A stretch of 34,333 nucleotides of DNA from Candidatus Uhrbacteria bacterium (GCA_016205995.1 JACQSJ010000013.1:1-34333); one strand, 5' to 3'; shown: positions 15,114-22,325, counted from the stretch's first letter. Program-made: numbers and translations. The notes: a model not told the origin generated them from the letters alone.

Positions 15114-18086
15114 CTACTGTCGGAATTCGCAGATGTCGGCAAAGTCGCAGTACTGACAGTGGAACCCAGGCGTGGGATCGAACTTCGACGAGCGGATCGC
15201 CTGTACGCGAGCGACAATCGACTCCTGGAGGTCGAGAAGCTGGTCATCGGTGCCCAGGAAAGAAACCTGGCTGTTATCGGTCAGGTAGTGGTAGGTCAGT
15301 CGTTTTGGGACAAGCCCCAGTACGTCGCGCGCGGCGAGTTGGTACAAGAGGAGTTGCTCCTTGTCTTCCTTGGAGAGTTCGGTCTTAGGCGAGCCGGTCT
15401 TGTAATCGATGATCTCAACCCCATCCTCGAACCTGTCGATACGGTCGATCTGTCCTTTCAACACCACGTCCCCAAACTTCATCGTGAACCCCTGCTCCAC
15501 GGCCAGGGGGTCAGCCCCGACGTGCTCTGCAGTCGGGGCTCCGACCTCCGCGTAGCGGAGCGTCGGAGGTCTTCGGTCGTCTAGTTTTCGATAAAAGCCT
15601 TTGATTGACTCAAGTCCCTGTTGTCGATATTCCTCGCGCTGGCGGTCATTCATGAACCAATCGTCCTGCCAGCACGCGTGGTACGCCTCCACCAGCTCAT
15701 CGAGCGAAACGGGAAGCTGCTCGGACGTCGTGGTGCTACCAAACAAACTTGCCTGCCGTAACCCCTCGCGCTCCAACCACAGGGTGAAGAACCTCTGCAG
15801 TGTGTTGTGCATGGTCTTTCCAAACGAGAACGTCCACTTCCCCATGATCGGCACCTTGAGCACATGAGCAAACTTGTACTGCAACGGACAGGTTTTGAAT
15901 GCCGCGAGCTGGGTAAAGGAAAACTGTTTGGGGATGGGGAACGTGACAGTCTCGCTCGCGGGCGGTTGTCCCTGCTCCTCGTCAAACAGCTCGACGATCT
16001 CGCGAGGGGCCTCCGGCGACTCGTATCCAAGCTCGTGCAGGAATCGGGAAAGCTTGCGGGCGCGTGCCCCTCCATAGTCCTCGGCCGAGGTGAAGTAGAG
16101 TCCCACTTTCGCCCGCGTCATAGCAACGTAGAACAGTCGGCGCTCCTCCTCAAGGTGAGCATCTTTGTCGTTGGTCGGAGAGGAGCCGAGCCCTTCTGGC
16201 AGGGGTATCGCATCACTCTTCTGGTTTGTCGGAAACCGCTGGGCTACCAGGTTGACGACAAACACATGTTTGAACTCCAACCCCTTGGCCGCGTGCACGG
16301 TCATGATCCTCACCACGTCAGGCCCAGCTTCCAGGTCGATCGCGAGCGAGCCTTCCTCTCCGGCATCGCGCTCGTGGGCAAACTCCGCCAGAAAATTATG
16401 CAGAACAGGATGATCGCTCCTGCGTTCAAATGATTTGAGTCGTTGGTAGAACTGCTGAAGGTAACTAAAGCTATCGAGTTTCTTTTGCTCGGAGAGCCTA
16501 TTGAGATGCTCGAGGTACCCCGAGTCCTTCGCCACCATCACGAACAGCTCACCAACCTTGCGCGTCCGCGCGGCTTTCTGAAACGTATCAAGCTGCTCCA
16601 GAAGCCGACGAATCGCCTGCTGGTCGTCAACAGGAACCTGGAAGATTGACCCCACCTGCTCGCACGCTTCAAATAATGATTTGCCCTTGCGGTGCGCCCA
16701 CTGGTTGAGCTCGAGGATGCTGCGTTCCCCCACCCCAACGATCTTGCTCGCGAGCAGCCGGTAGAAACTCGGGCTATCAAACGGATTGTCGATCACACGC
16801 ATGTACGCCATGAGGTCCAGGACGGCTGGCTTGGTGTAGAGGCCGGAGAGCGCGAGAAACTGGTATGGGATCTTGTGCCGTTCAAGCGCGGCGGCAAAGT
16901 CCATCCCGCCGGCGTTGGAGCGCACGAGGATCGCAAAGTCACTCCAGTCAGTTCCTTCCTGCGCCTTCAGGCCCACGATTCGTTCTACGACTCGCGCGAC
17001 CTCCTCGGTCGCCGTGAGCGCGTGGATGTGTTCAACCTGGGCGGGAAGCGTGACCGCGGCCTCAAGCTTCTTGGAGAGCTGCCTCTGCGTGGCTGCCTCA
17101 AGCCGGTTGGGGTTGTTGTGCTGGATGAAGGCGTGGGCGCGGTCAAGGATCTCCTGGGCGGAGCGGTAGTTTTTTGTGAGCACCACGCGCTTCGTATCAG
17201 GGAAGTCCGCCTCGAAGCGCAAGATATTGGCAAGTGAGGCACCGCGGAATTTGTAGATGGACTGATCGTCATCCCCCACCACTGTGAGGTTTCGACGGGG
17301 CTCGGCGATGAGCTTCACAATCTCGTACTGCGCGTCGTTGGTGTCCTGGAACTCATCCACGAGGACAAACTTGAACCGCGCACGGATCTGGTCACGCACG
17401 GTCGGCCGCGTCCGCAGGAGTTTGAGCGTGTAGAGCATGAGATCTCCAAAGTCGAGGGCATCGTTTTCAAGCAAGATCTGCTGGTAGGTGGCGTACGCTC
17501 GCGCGAGCTCGTCTAGGCGTGCGATCTCACTGGTGGCCGCGTCATCCGCCTGCGCTGCGTCGAGATCCGCTTTCGTGCCCTCGACGAATTTCAGGTACTC
17601 GTCCGGGTCGATACCAACGTCCTTGGCGCGAGAGAAGTGGGTCAGCAGTGACCGAATGTACTTTGTCGGGTTCCCGAGCGGTCGGTAGTAGTCGAGGGCA
17701 AAGCGGTCGAAGTGTTGGCGGGAAAGCAGCCAGGCGTCGAGTTCGGTCATGAGTCGGAAGTCTCGCGAGAGTCCCAGCTCTGCGCCGTACTGCCGCAACA
17801 ACTTTTCCGCGAACGAATGAAACGTCGAGATCTGCAGATCGACATAGCCATACGGCAGCAACCGATCGACTCGCTCCTCCATTTCCCCTGCCGCCTTGTC
17901 GGTAAACGTGAGCGCCAAAATTTCCTCGGGCTTGGCGTGGCCTTGATCGATGAGCCAGGCGATGCGGTGAGTGACGACCGTTGTCTTTCCTGTTCCCGCG
18001 CCCGCGACGATCATCAGCGGCCCCTCCACGTGCGTGACAGCTTCGCGCTGCTCCTGGTTCAATTTTGCTAGTAAATCTTCACTCAT
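15114..18086 (-). CDS. UvrD/PcrA-family helicase with C-terminal Fe-S PD-(D/E)XK nuclease
   Basis: An SF1A helicase of 990 residues fused to an AddB/Cas4-like nuclease, probably acting in double-strand break processing as a RecBCD/AddAB stand-in. Walker A is AGAGTGKTT (28-36), then LTFTDKAAGEM, VDEFQDTN (Walker B), VVGDDDQSIYKFRGA and VAMTRAK (motif VI). The nuclease shows D881 in GQIDRID and D894-Y-K896. Four cysteines, C733 and C977-x2-C980-x5-C986, fit the Fe-S cluster of AddB and Cas4. Residues of about 840-858 come from two inverted repeats inserted in frame. I chose the ATG at 18086, whose N-terminus fits the family; starts at 18131 or 18098 would place a promoter-like TGCTATGAT inside the gene. 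Confidence 0.92.
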   Translation of the reverse strand: MSEDLLAKLNQEQREAVTHVEGPLMIVAGAGTGKTTVVTHRIAWLIDQGHAKPEEILALTFTDKAAGEMEERVDRLLPYGYVDLQISTFHSFAEKLLRQYGAELGLSRDFRLMTELDAWLLSRQHFDRFALDYYRPLGNPTKYIRSLLTHFSRAKDVGIDPDEYLKFVEGTKADLDAAQADDAATSEIARLDELARAYATYQQILLENDALDFGDLMLYTLKLLRTRPTVRDQIRARFKFVLVDEFQDTNDAQYEIVKLIAEPRRNLTVVGDDDQSIYKFRGASLANILRFEADFPDTKRVVLTKNYRSAQEILDRAHAFIQHNNPNRLEAATQRQLSKKLEAAVTLPAQVEHIHALTATEEVARVVERIVGLKAQEGTDWSDFAILVRSNAGGMDFAAALERHKIPYQFLALSGLYTKPAVLDLMAYMRVIDNPFDSPSFYRLLASKIVGVGERSILELNQWAHRKGKSLFEACEQVGSIFQVPVDDQQAIRRLLEQLDTFQKAARTRKVGELFVMVAKDSGYLEHLNRLSEQKKLDSFSYLQQFYQRLKSFERRSDHPVLHNFLAEFAHERDAGEEGSLAIDLEAGPDVVRIMTVHAAKGLEFKHVFVVNLVAQRFPTNQKSDAIPLPEGLGSSPTNDKDAHLEEERRLFYVAMTRAKVGLYFTSAEDYGGARARKLSRFLHELGYESPEAPREIVELFDEEQGQPPASETVTFPIPKQFSFTQLAAFKTCPLQYKFAHVLKVPIMGKWTFSFGKTMHNTLQRFFTLWLEREGLRQASLFGSTTTSEQLPVSLDELVEAYHACWQDDWFMNDRQREEYRQQGLESIKGFYRKLDDRRPPTLRYAEVGAPTAEHVGADPLAVEQGFTMKFGDVVLKGQIDRIDRFEDGVEIIDYKTGSPKTELSKEDKEQLLLYQLAARDVLGLVPKRLTYHYLTDNSQVSFLGTDDQLLDLQESIVARVQAIRSSKFDPTPGFHCQYCDFADICEFRQ
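15513..15568. repeat. In-frame palindromic insertion inside the helicase-nuclease gene
   Basis: Two adjacent inverted repeats lie in coding sequence: AGCCCCGAC (15513-15521)/GTCGGGGCT (15532-15540), then CTCCGAC and CTCCGC (15539-15551) pairing with GCGGAG and GTCGGAG (15555-15568, one bulge). They encode about 19 residues just before the conserved nuclease core and keep the frame open. Confidence 0.7.
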
Positions 18087-18096
18087 AGTCGCTGAC

Positions 18097-18105
18097 ATCA
18101 TAGCA
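18097..18105 (-). promoter_or_regulatory. Extended -10 promoter of the helicase gene
   Basis: On the minus strand TGC-TATGAT (-10 at 18097-18102) with no good -35. The ATG at 18086 begins 10 nt downstream, so the transcript would have an almost absent leader. Confidence 0.45.
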
Positions 18106-18146
18106 TAGGGAGACGACTGAATCTCCGACACTCTCCCTCCGCGGTC

Positions 18147-18232
18147 TCCCCCCTGCCTGAGGGGGGATTAAGGGGGGAGGGAGCGCGGGGAGGTTGCCGG
18201 CGACTTCGTCCGAAGCGAACGGCAACCTCCCC
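18147..18232. repeat. Palindrome cluster upstream of the VWA gene
   Basis: TCCCCCC (18147-18153) pairs with GGGGGGA (18161-18167). GGGGAGGTTGCC (18187-18198) pairs perfectly over 12 bp with GGCAACCTCCCC (18221-18232), with a smaller CTTCG/CGAAG hairpin inside. No reading frame with support crosses this stretch. Confidence 0.75.
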
Positions 18233-18264
18233 TAACCCCTCCTTGGGAAGGAGGGGGATCGAAT
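18224..18264 (+). repeat. GC-rich palindromic repeat, copy 2
   Basis: CCCCTCCTT (18236-18244), loop GGG, AAGGAGGGG (18248-18256), a perfect 9-bp stem. The flanks AACCTCCCCTA and GGATCGAAT match the copies at 840 and 22285. It ends just before the -35 box of the VWA gene. Confidence 0.75.
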
Positions 18265-18269
18265 AATGA

Positions 18270-18298
18270 TTGACATTTTTGCAAAAATGGGATAAGCC
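18270..18298 (+). promoter_or_regulatory. Putative promoter and dyad operator of the VWA-FHA operon
   Basis: TTGACA (18270-18275) is followed after 17 nt by TAAGCC, a poor -10. The spacer contains a perfect 16-bp palindrome CATTTTTGCAAAAATG (18274-18289), a candidate operator. Confidence 0.5.
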
Positions 18299-18300
18299 AA

Positions 18301-18317
18301 GGTTGGCCTTTCCAACC
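18301..18317 (+). promoter_or_regulatory. 5' leader hairpin of the VWA gene
   Basis: GGTTGG (18301-18306) pairs with CCAACC (18312-18317), ending 3 nt before the strong Shine-Dalgarno AGGAGG. A similar hairpin precedes the gene at 29883. Confidence 0.55.
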
Positions 18318-18330
18318 GATAGGAGGCTCG

Positions 18331-19599
18331 ATGTCTGCTCTTGAGATTCCTGCCGACGCCGTCCTGGACGTCCGCATCCGACTCGGACGAGATCGCCTGA
18401 CCGCTATTTCCCCCTCGCGGGTTCAGGTCCTCATCGACACGCGTCCCCAGGCGCTGACGCGGCGACAGACCGTCCCCGTGTCCATCCGGCTCGTCGTGGA
18501 CGTTTCCGGCTCCATGGGGGACCCCGTCGATCATGACCAGGAGAGCAAGCTCGAGGTCGTCAAGCAGGCGATCCTCAGACTACTCGACGAGCTGACCGAT
18601 CACGACTCCGTGCTCCTTTCGGTGTTCAGCACCGACGGCCGACTGGTGGTCCCGCAGATCCACGCACATCGCGACTCGCGACAGCGGATCCGAAATCTGC
18701 TGAAGAAGCTCAAGCCCGAGCAGTCCACCAACATCTCCGCTGGTCTCGAGCTCGCCCTGCATCCGGTCGTCGATGGTGCCCTGCCTCGTGTGATCCTGTT
18801 CACGGACGGCAACTCCTCGTTCCCGAACGAGGACCACCCGCGCCTTGTCAGGCTTGCGGACGAGGCGCGCGCGAGCCAGATCCCGCTCTCGATCTACGGC
18901 ACGGGCTCGAACTACAACTGGAGTCTGCTGCACCAGGTCGCCATCCAAGCCGGCGGAGGGAGCTTCCTCAAGCACGTCATGAACCCTTCGACCCTCGAGG
19001 GGCACATGCTCGCCGAGCTGGCGTTCCTGCGTGGCACGGCCATCAACGACTTCCGGATCAAGGGCTCTGTCCCCGACGGAGTCAAGATCATCTCGGTCAC
19101 GTCGATGATGCCCCTCATCCGCAAGCTCAAGCACGACGGTCACGTCTTCCGCGACTCGACGGGCGCGCTTGATCTCCACCGCGGAGCCCAGTACCTCGTG
19201 GAGCTGGAGGTCGCCAACCCGCAGGTCGGCCTCCTCGCCAGGGTGCTGACCATGCGCTTCCGCGGCCGGCTCTACGAAACGGGGCAGCGCTTCGACCACA
19301 CGCTGGACGCGCCCGTCACGTTCGTGGAGAACCCCTCCGAGGCCTCTGCGCCCGACCCCGAGGTCAAGAAGGTCCAACTGATGGTCATGGCCAACGACAA
19401 GGCGAAGGAGGGCAAGTTCCAAGAAGCCTCTACCCTCTACTCCCGCGCCGGTGACCGCGACACGTCCCAGGCCATGTCGGTTCTGCACACGGCCTCGCTG
19501 GGGGCCGACGCAGACCTCGAGGGGCTGACCCGCACGGGGTCGACCTTGGCCGGTGGGTCCGTGACCCAACTCTTCACGGCCAACCCCAACAAGAGCTAG
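18331..19599 (+). CDS. VWA-domain protein with complete MIDAS
   Basis: A 422-residue protein with a von Willebrand factor A domain at about 50-215. The metal-ion-dependent adhesion site is complete: D57-x-S59-x-S61, T133 and D159 in LFTDGNS. The N-terminal 50 residues and the region 230-340 look beta-rich. The segment about 355-395 resembles a TPR-like helical pair (KAKEGKFQEASTLYSRAGD). There is no signal peptide, so it is probably cytoplasmic. The Shine-Dalgarno AGGAGG is strong. It is followed after 8 nt by the zinc-ribbon/FHA gene. VWA proteins of this type often act as scaffolds in signalling or AAA+ chaperone systems, but no ATPase is adjacent here. Codon use is visibly more GC-rich than in the housekeeping genes. 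Confidence 0.88.
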   Translation: MSALEIPADAVLDVRIRLGRDRLTAISPSRVQVLIDTRPQALTRRQTVPVSIRLVVDVSGSMGDPVDHDQESKLEVVKQAILRLLDELTDHDSVLLSVFSTDGRLVVPQIHAHRDSRQRIRNLLKKLKPEQSTNISAGLELALHPVVDGALPRVILFTDGNSSFPNEDHPRLVRLADEARASQIPLSIYGTGSNYNWSLLHQVAIQAGGGSFLKHVMNPSTLEGHMLAELAFLRGTAINDFRIKGSVPDGVKIISVTSMMPLIRKLKHDGHVFRDSTGALDLHRGAQYLVELEVANPQVGLLARVLTMRFRGRLYETGQRFDHTLDAPVTFVENPSEASAPDPEVKKVQLMVMANDKAKEGKFQEASTLYSRAGDRDTSQAMSVLHTASLGADADLEGLTRTGSTLAGGSVTQLFTANPNKS

Positions 19600-19607
19600 G
19601 AGGTACC

Positions 19608-20183
19608 ATGCCCACCTGTCCCGCCTGTTCGGCTTCGTGCGTGCATGGGTCGCTCGTGTGCCCGCGTTGTGGTGAGGATTTGGACGCGGCCGCAGTGGCC
19701 GAGAACGTGCCCGTTACCCGAGCCCTGATGGTGGTGGGAGTAGGCCCAGAACGGGTCTACACCGTTCCCAAGATCGACCTCCATCTGATCATGGTGGAGG
19801 AACGGGTCTTCCCCGAGCACGCCATCGTGGCCACCATGCCGATCCGGCGCCTGGAAGTACCGGTCCGCATCGGTCGCAACGACCTGAGCAAGAGCCCGCC
19901 GATCCTTCCGGAGCTCGACCTGGGCCAGATCCTGGCGGAACTACTGCCAGGCAAGCGGCCGGTCGTGTCGCGGCTCCACGCCGCACTTCAGCTCAAGGAC
20001 GGCCGACCCGTCATCAAGCACCTGGTTGCCTCCCAGAATTCGACCTGGATCCAGCGCGGAAAGAGGCTCTCGGCTGTGCCGATCAACGCGCAGCGCGAGC
20101 TCGAGCACCGAGACACGCTCATCCTGGGAGACCCGCTGGGCCGCTACGTCGCTCTGCGCGTGATCCTGAGCGATCCGCGCTGA
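19608..20183 (+). CDS. Zinc-ribbon plus FHA-domain protein
   Basis: A 191-residue protein. The N-terminal zinc ribbon has C4-x2-C7 and C18-x2-C21. The C-terminal FHA domain (about 85-188) has the phosphothreonine-binding set R90 (IGR), S121-R122-x-H124 and N144-S145-T146. FHA domains bind phosphothreonine, which implies a Ser/Thr kinase elsewhere in the genome. Shine-Dalgarno AGGAGGT lies 3 nt before the ATG, inside the gap after the VWA stop. The two genes form an operon, and the FHA protein may bind a phosphorylated partner of the VWA protein. The operon ends at a hairpin terminator and a palindrome shared with the gene at 29883. Confidence 0.85.
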   Translation: MPTCPACSASCVHGSLVCPRCGEDLDAAAVAENVPVTRALMVVGVGPERVYTVPKIDLHLIMVEERVFPEHAIVATMPIRRLEVPVRIGRNDLSKSPPILPELDLGQILAELLPGKRPVVSRLHAALQLKDGRPVIKHLVASQNSTWIQRGKRLSAVPINAQRELEHRDTLILGDPLGRYVALRVILSDPR

Positions 20184-20196
20184 AGCAAGCGCTACG

Positions 20197-20230
20197 ATCC
20201 CGACCCTCGCGGCCGGGATTTTCATTTTCC
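20197..20230 (+). terminator. Terminator of the VWA-FHA operon
   Basis: ATCCCG and CC (20197-20205) pair with GG and CGGGAT (20211-20219), with one mismatch and a 5-nt loop. The tail TTTTCATTTTCC follows. The same tail occurs at 31547-31558. Confidence 0.85.
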
Positions 20231-20235
20231 TCAAC

Positions 20236-20262
20236 CAGGTCGGACATTAAATGTCCGACCTG
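20236..20262. repeat. TCGGACATT palindrome P1
   Basis: A 27-bp perfect palindrome: 13-bp arms (20236-20248 and 20250-20262) around a single A. Core TCGGACATTAAATGTCCGA. It lies between two convergent terminators. Confidence 0.9.
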
Positions 20263-20267
20263 CGAGC

Positions 20268-20302
20268 AAAAAGAATACCGCCCTGATCTGATCGTGGGCG
20301 GT
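20268..20302 (-). terminator. Terminator of the gene at 20319
   Basis: ACCGCCC (20277-20283) pairs with GGGCGGT (20296-20302). On the minus strand the stem is followed by ATTCTTTTTG. Confidence 0.8.
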
Positions 20303-20318
20303 CGTGATGGAGAGAACC

Positions 20319-20927
20319 TCAGTTGTCGAAGCGTGCCCCAGGGGCGTGTTCAGCGCCGAAGAGGTGTCCCCAGAGCTTGCGGCCTTGATTCTGCCAGAAT
20401 TCGATCCACTTCTGACGGCCGATGAAGTAGGTCCGCTTCCTGCCGTCGGGGTAGTCGACGTGGATGCGGCAGATCACCTTGTTGGTAGGGTCCACCGCCT
20501 TGATGCGCGGCTTGGCTGCCATCTGGAGCACGATCTGGTGCACCAGCGTGAGGCCGCAGCTCGCTGCCTTGCCGCACGGCACGTGGATCTCGGCGGAGAC
20601 GACGTGGATCTCCTTGAGCGCTTCCGCCTCGCGGATCTGTTGAAAGACGTACTCGTCGATCCCGCGACCCGGATAGAGCGGCGAGTCGGGTGCGACCACC
20701 ATGCACCCCCCGTGATGGGTGATGAGGTGGATGCGGGGCGTGACGCCAGCCTCGATCGCCACGCGGCGGTCGTGCTCGATGCGGTCGAGCATCTGGTCCC
20801 CGTCCGGGCATCGGATGACGATGACACCACGGGAGAGGTCGAGACCGTTCCCGTTCATGTCCTCGATGACACCGGCGCGACGAAGGGTTTCGATGACTTG
20901 GATGTCGAACGACGACAGCCGGCCCAT
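20319..20927 (-). CDS. Cys/His-motif protein, possibly carbonic-anhydrase-like
   Basis: A 202-residue soluble protein I cannot assign firmly. It contains C40-x-D42 in VIVIRCPDGD, H72-x2-C75 in THHGGC, and H115-x2-C118-G119 in EIHVPCGKAASC. The C-x-D plus H-x2-C pattern after hydrophobic strands recalls the zinc ligands of beta-carbonic anhydrases, although the family's Arg (CxDxR) is absent and either H-x2-C could serve. The C-terminal part (RTYFIGRQKWIEFWQNQ) is aromatic and basic. The ATG at 20927 is well supported by GGAGG four bases upstream and a good promoter; a longer frame to 20996 would run through that promoter. GC content and strong signals link it to the other unusual genes nearby. 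Confidence 0.75.
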   Translation of the reverse strand: MGRLSSFDIQVIETLRRAGVIEDMNGNGLDLSRGVIVIRCPDGDQMLDRIEHDRRVAIEAGVTPRIHLITHHGGCMVVAPDSPLYPGRGIDEYVFQQIREAEALKEIHVVSAEIHVPCGKAASCGLTLVHQIVLQMAAKPRIKAVDPTNKVICRIHVDYPDGRKRTYFIGRQKWIEFWQNQGRKLWGHLFGAEHAPGARFDN

Positions 20928-20967
20928 GGATCCTCCAGAGTTGTTCAGTTGAAACCAGAACGGCACT

Positions 20968-20996
20968 AAGATACTCCCCCTACCCCTTTTCGTCAA
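20968..20996 (-). promoter_or_regulatory. Promoter of the gene at 20927
   Basis: On the minus strand, TTGACG (20991-20996), 17-nt spacer, TATCTT (20968-20973), then a leader of about 35 nt with GGAGG before the ATG. Confidence 0.7.
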
Positions 20997-20998
20997 TT

Positions 20999-21024
20999 CA
21001 AAAACTGGGTTTCAGGCCCAGTTT
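20999..21024 (-). terminator. Terminator of the ATP synthase operon
   Basis: AAACTGGG (21002-21009) pairs with CCCAGTTT (21017-21024) over 8 bp. On the minus strand it ends in TTTTTG. It lies just after the last gene of the atp operon. Confidence 0.85.
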
Positions 21025-21031
21025 CCAATGT

Positions 21032-21817
21032 TTACGCGGCTTCTGCCAGACGCTCCTGTCTGCTCCATTTTTGCATTCTCACAGGTCGATCACCAGCGAG
21101 GACCGCGATCTCTTGGGCCACCTGTTCCGACGTAACCTCCTCTCCCCCAATGGCGACGATGATGAGCGGCTCTTCGTGAGAAAACTTCTTTCCAAACCCA
21201 TGATCGCCAAACGCAATTGACATGGCGATGCTGGTTTCCGTCTTTGCCTGCTCAGGAGTCATGAACTTTCGGCTCACGACAAACCCGGCAGGTAATCCCT
21301 CTACCACCGAAGGATTAAACGATCCTGTGCCGTCGACATAGACAACTCGGGCATTGTGAAACTCTTTTGGTCGATCAAGTTCTGTGATGTGTCCCTTGTA
21401 GGGGATCCCTAGTTCCTCTGCGATCCGACGCGCGCCTTCTTGCGCAACCTCGTCGACCGACCTGTCAGTGATCCCCATCTTTTCTCGATACAGCGCGGCC
21501 GCACCGCACCCGGTATGACTGGTAACTTCTTTCACGCCCCCCGCCTTTAGGTTGGCGATGAATGTCGCCCGCTCCTCCCCTTGCGTCAAGATGCCAGATC
21601 CTGCACTGCGCATGTCCCCAAAAGGGGCGCCCTCATCTATGCAGCAAAGCGTATGGTCCTGGGTCTCAAACGCCAAATCGATTCCATCCAGAGAGTCGGC
21701 ATAGTTTTCCATGCCACGTGACAAAATCGACTCGATGACAGCAGACTGCTTTGTCCATTCATGTTCAAGCTGTGCCTCGTGTTCATGCTCTGGGTTCATA
21801 TGTTCTTGATGATGCAT
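21032..21817 (-). CDS. His-rich protein with carbonic-anhydrase-like motifs, last gene of the atp operon
   Basis: A 261-residue cytoplasmic protein. The first 20 residues are rich in His and Glu (H2, H3, H6, H11, H13, H19), suggesting metal binding. C59-x-D61 in LCCIDEGAPFGD and H101-x2-C104-G105 in TSHTGCGAA resemble the zinc ligands of beta-carbonic anhydrases, but the Arg of CxDxR is missing, so activity is uncertain. It begins 3 nt after the atpC stop and precedes a terminator, so it is almost certainly co-transcribed with ATP synthase. A role in CO2/bicarbonate or pH balance beside a proton-driven enzyme would fit, but this is inference. Confidence 0.75.
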   Translation of the reverse strand: MHHQEHMNPEHEHEAQLEHEWTKQSAVIESILSRGMENYADSLDGIDLAFETQDHTLCCIDEGAPFGDMRSAGSGILTQGEERATFIANLKAGGVKEVTSHTGCGAAALYREKMGITDRSVDEVAQEGARRIAEELGIPYKGHITELDRPKEFHNARVVYVDGTGSFNPSVVEGLPAGFVVSRKFMTPEQAKTETSIAMSIAFGDHGFGKKFSHEEPLIIVAIGGEEVTSEQVAQEIAVLAGDRPVRMQKWSRQERLAEAA

Positions 21818-21820
21818 ACT

Positions 21821-22264
21821 CTAGGAAGAAACCTTACCGACATCTCGATACTTCCTTCGTTTCATGGCCACACGATGCCGTGCAAGCTCTCGCTCAAGGA
21901 TCGCGGCCGCGTCGGCAAAGGCAACGTCGTCCACGTGCCGCTTTTCCAAAAGCAGTTGTCGTGCGCGTTCACGCGCCTCTTCAATTTTTTCAAGTTCGAG
22001 TTCCTCCGCGCGCTCAGCTGTATCAGCAAGCACAACCAATTTGTTTCCAGGACGCACCTCGAGGAATCCCGTGGACGCGACCAGGTACTGGACGGCTCCG
22101 TCTTTGCGCAGGGTCAATTCCCCAGCGCGTAGATTCGCAACAAGTGGAATGTGATCCGGGAGCACGGTCACTTCCCCCATATCGGTCATGACCGTAACCG
22201 AATCCACCTCGTCCTCATAGACGATCCGTTCTGGTGTGACGATGCTGAGATGGAGCTTTTTCAT
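21821..22264 (-). CDS. atpC: ATP synthase epsilon subunit
   Basis: Central-stalk epsilon subunit of F1, 147 residues. The N-terminal beta-sandwich (LHLSIVTPERIVYEDEVDSVTV then GEVTVLPDHIPLVANL) is typical, and the C-terminal helical hairpin (AERAEELELEKIEEARERA) can act as an inhibitory arm. A GC-rich palindromic repeat (22285-22325) separates it from atpD, which could adjust its expression relative to beta. Confidence 0.95.
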   Translation of the reverse strand: MKKLHLSIVTPERIVYEDEVDSVTVMTDMGEVTVLPDHIPLVANLRAGELTLRKDGAVQYLVASTGFLEVRPGNKLVVLADTAERAEELELEKIEEARERARQLLLEKRHVDDVAFADAAAILERELARHRVAMKRRKYRDVGKVSS

Positions 22265-22284
22265 AACGTGGACGTCAAATTCGT

Positions 22285-22325
22285 AACCACCCCTACCCCC
22301 TCCTTAAAAAGGAGGGGGACCGGAA
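22285..22325 (+). repeat. GC-rich palindromic repeat, copy 3
   Basis: CCCCCTCCTT (22296-22305), loop AAA, AAGGAGGGGG (22309-22318), a perfect 10-bp stem with flanks AACCACCCCTA and GACCGGAAT. It fills the atpD-atpC gap and is oriented against transcription. Confidence 0.8.

Noticed and set aside
18580..19569. Open frame of 329 codons opposite the VWA gene
   Set aside because: It covers the conserved MIDAS-coding strand in antisense and has no start signals; its Arg/Val/Gly-rich composition is typical of a shadow.
20304..20969. Open frame of 221 codons on the plus strand opposite the gene at 20319
   Set aside because: It runs across the terminator and promoter of the minus-strand gene and has no ribosome site.
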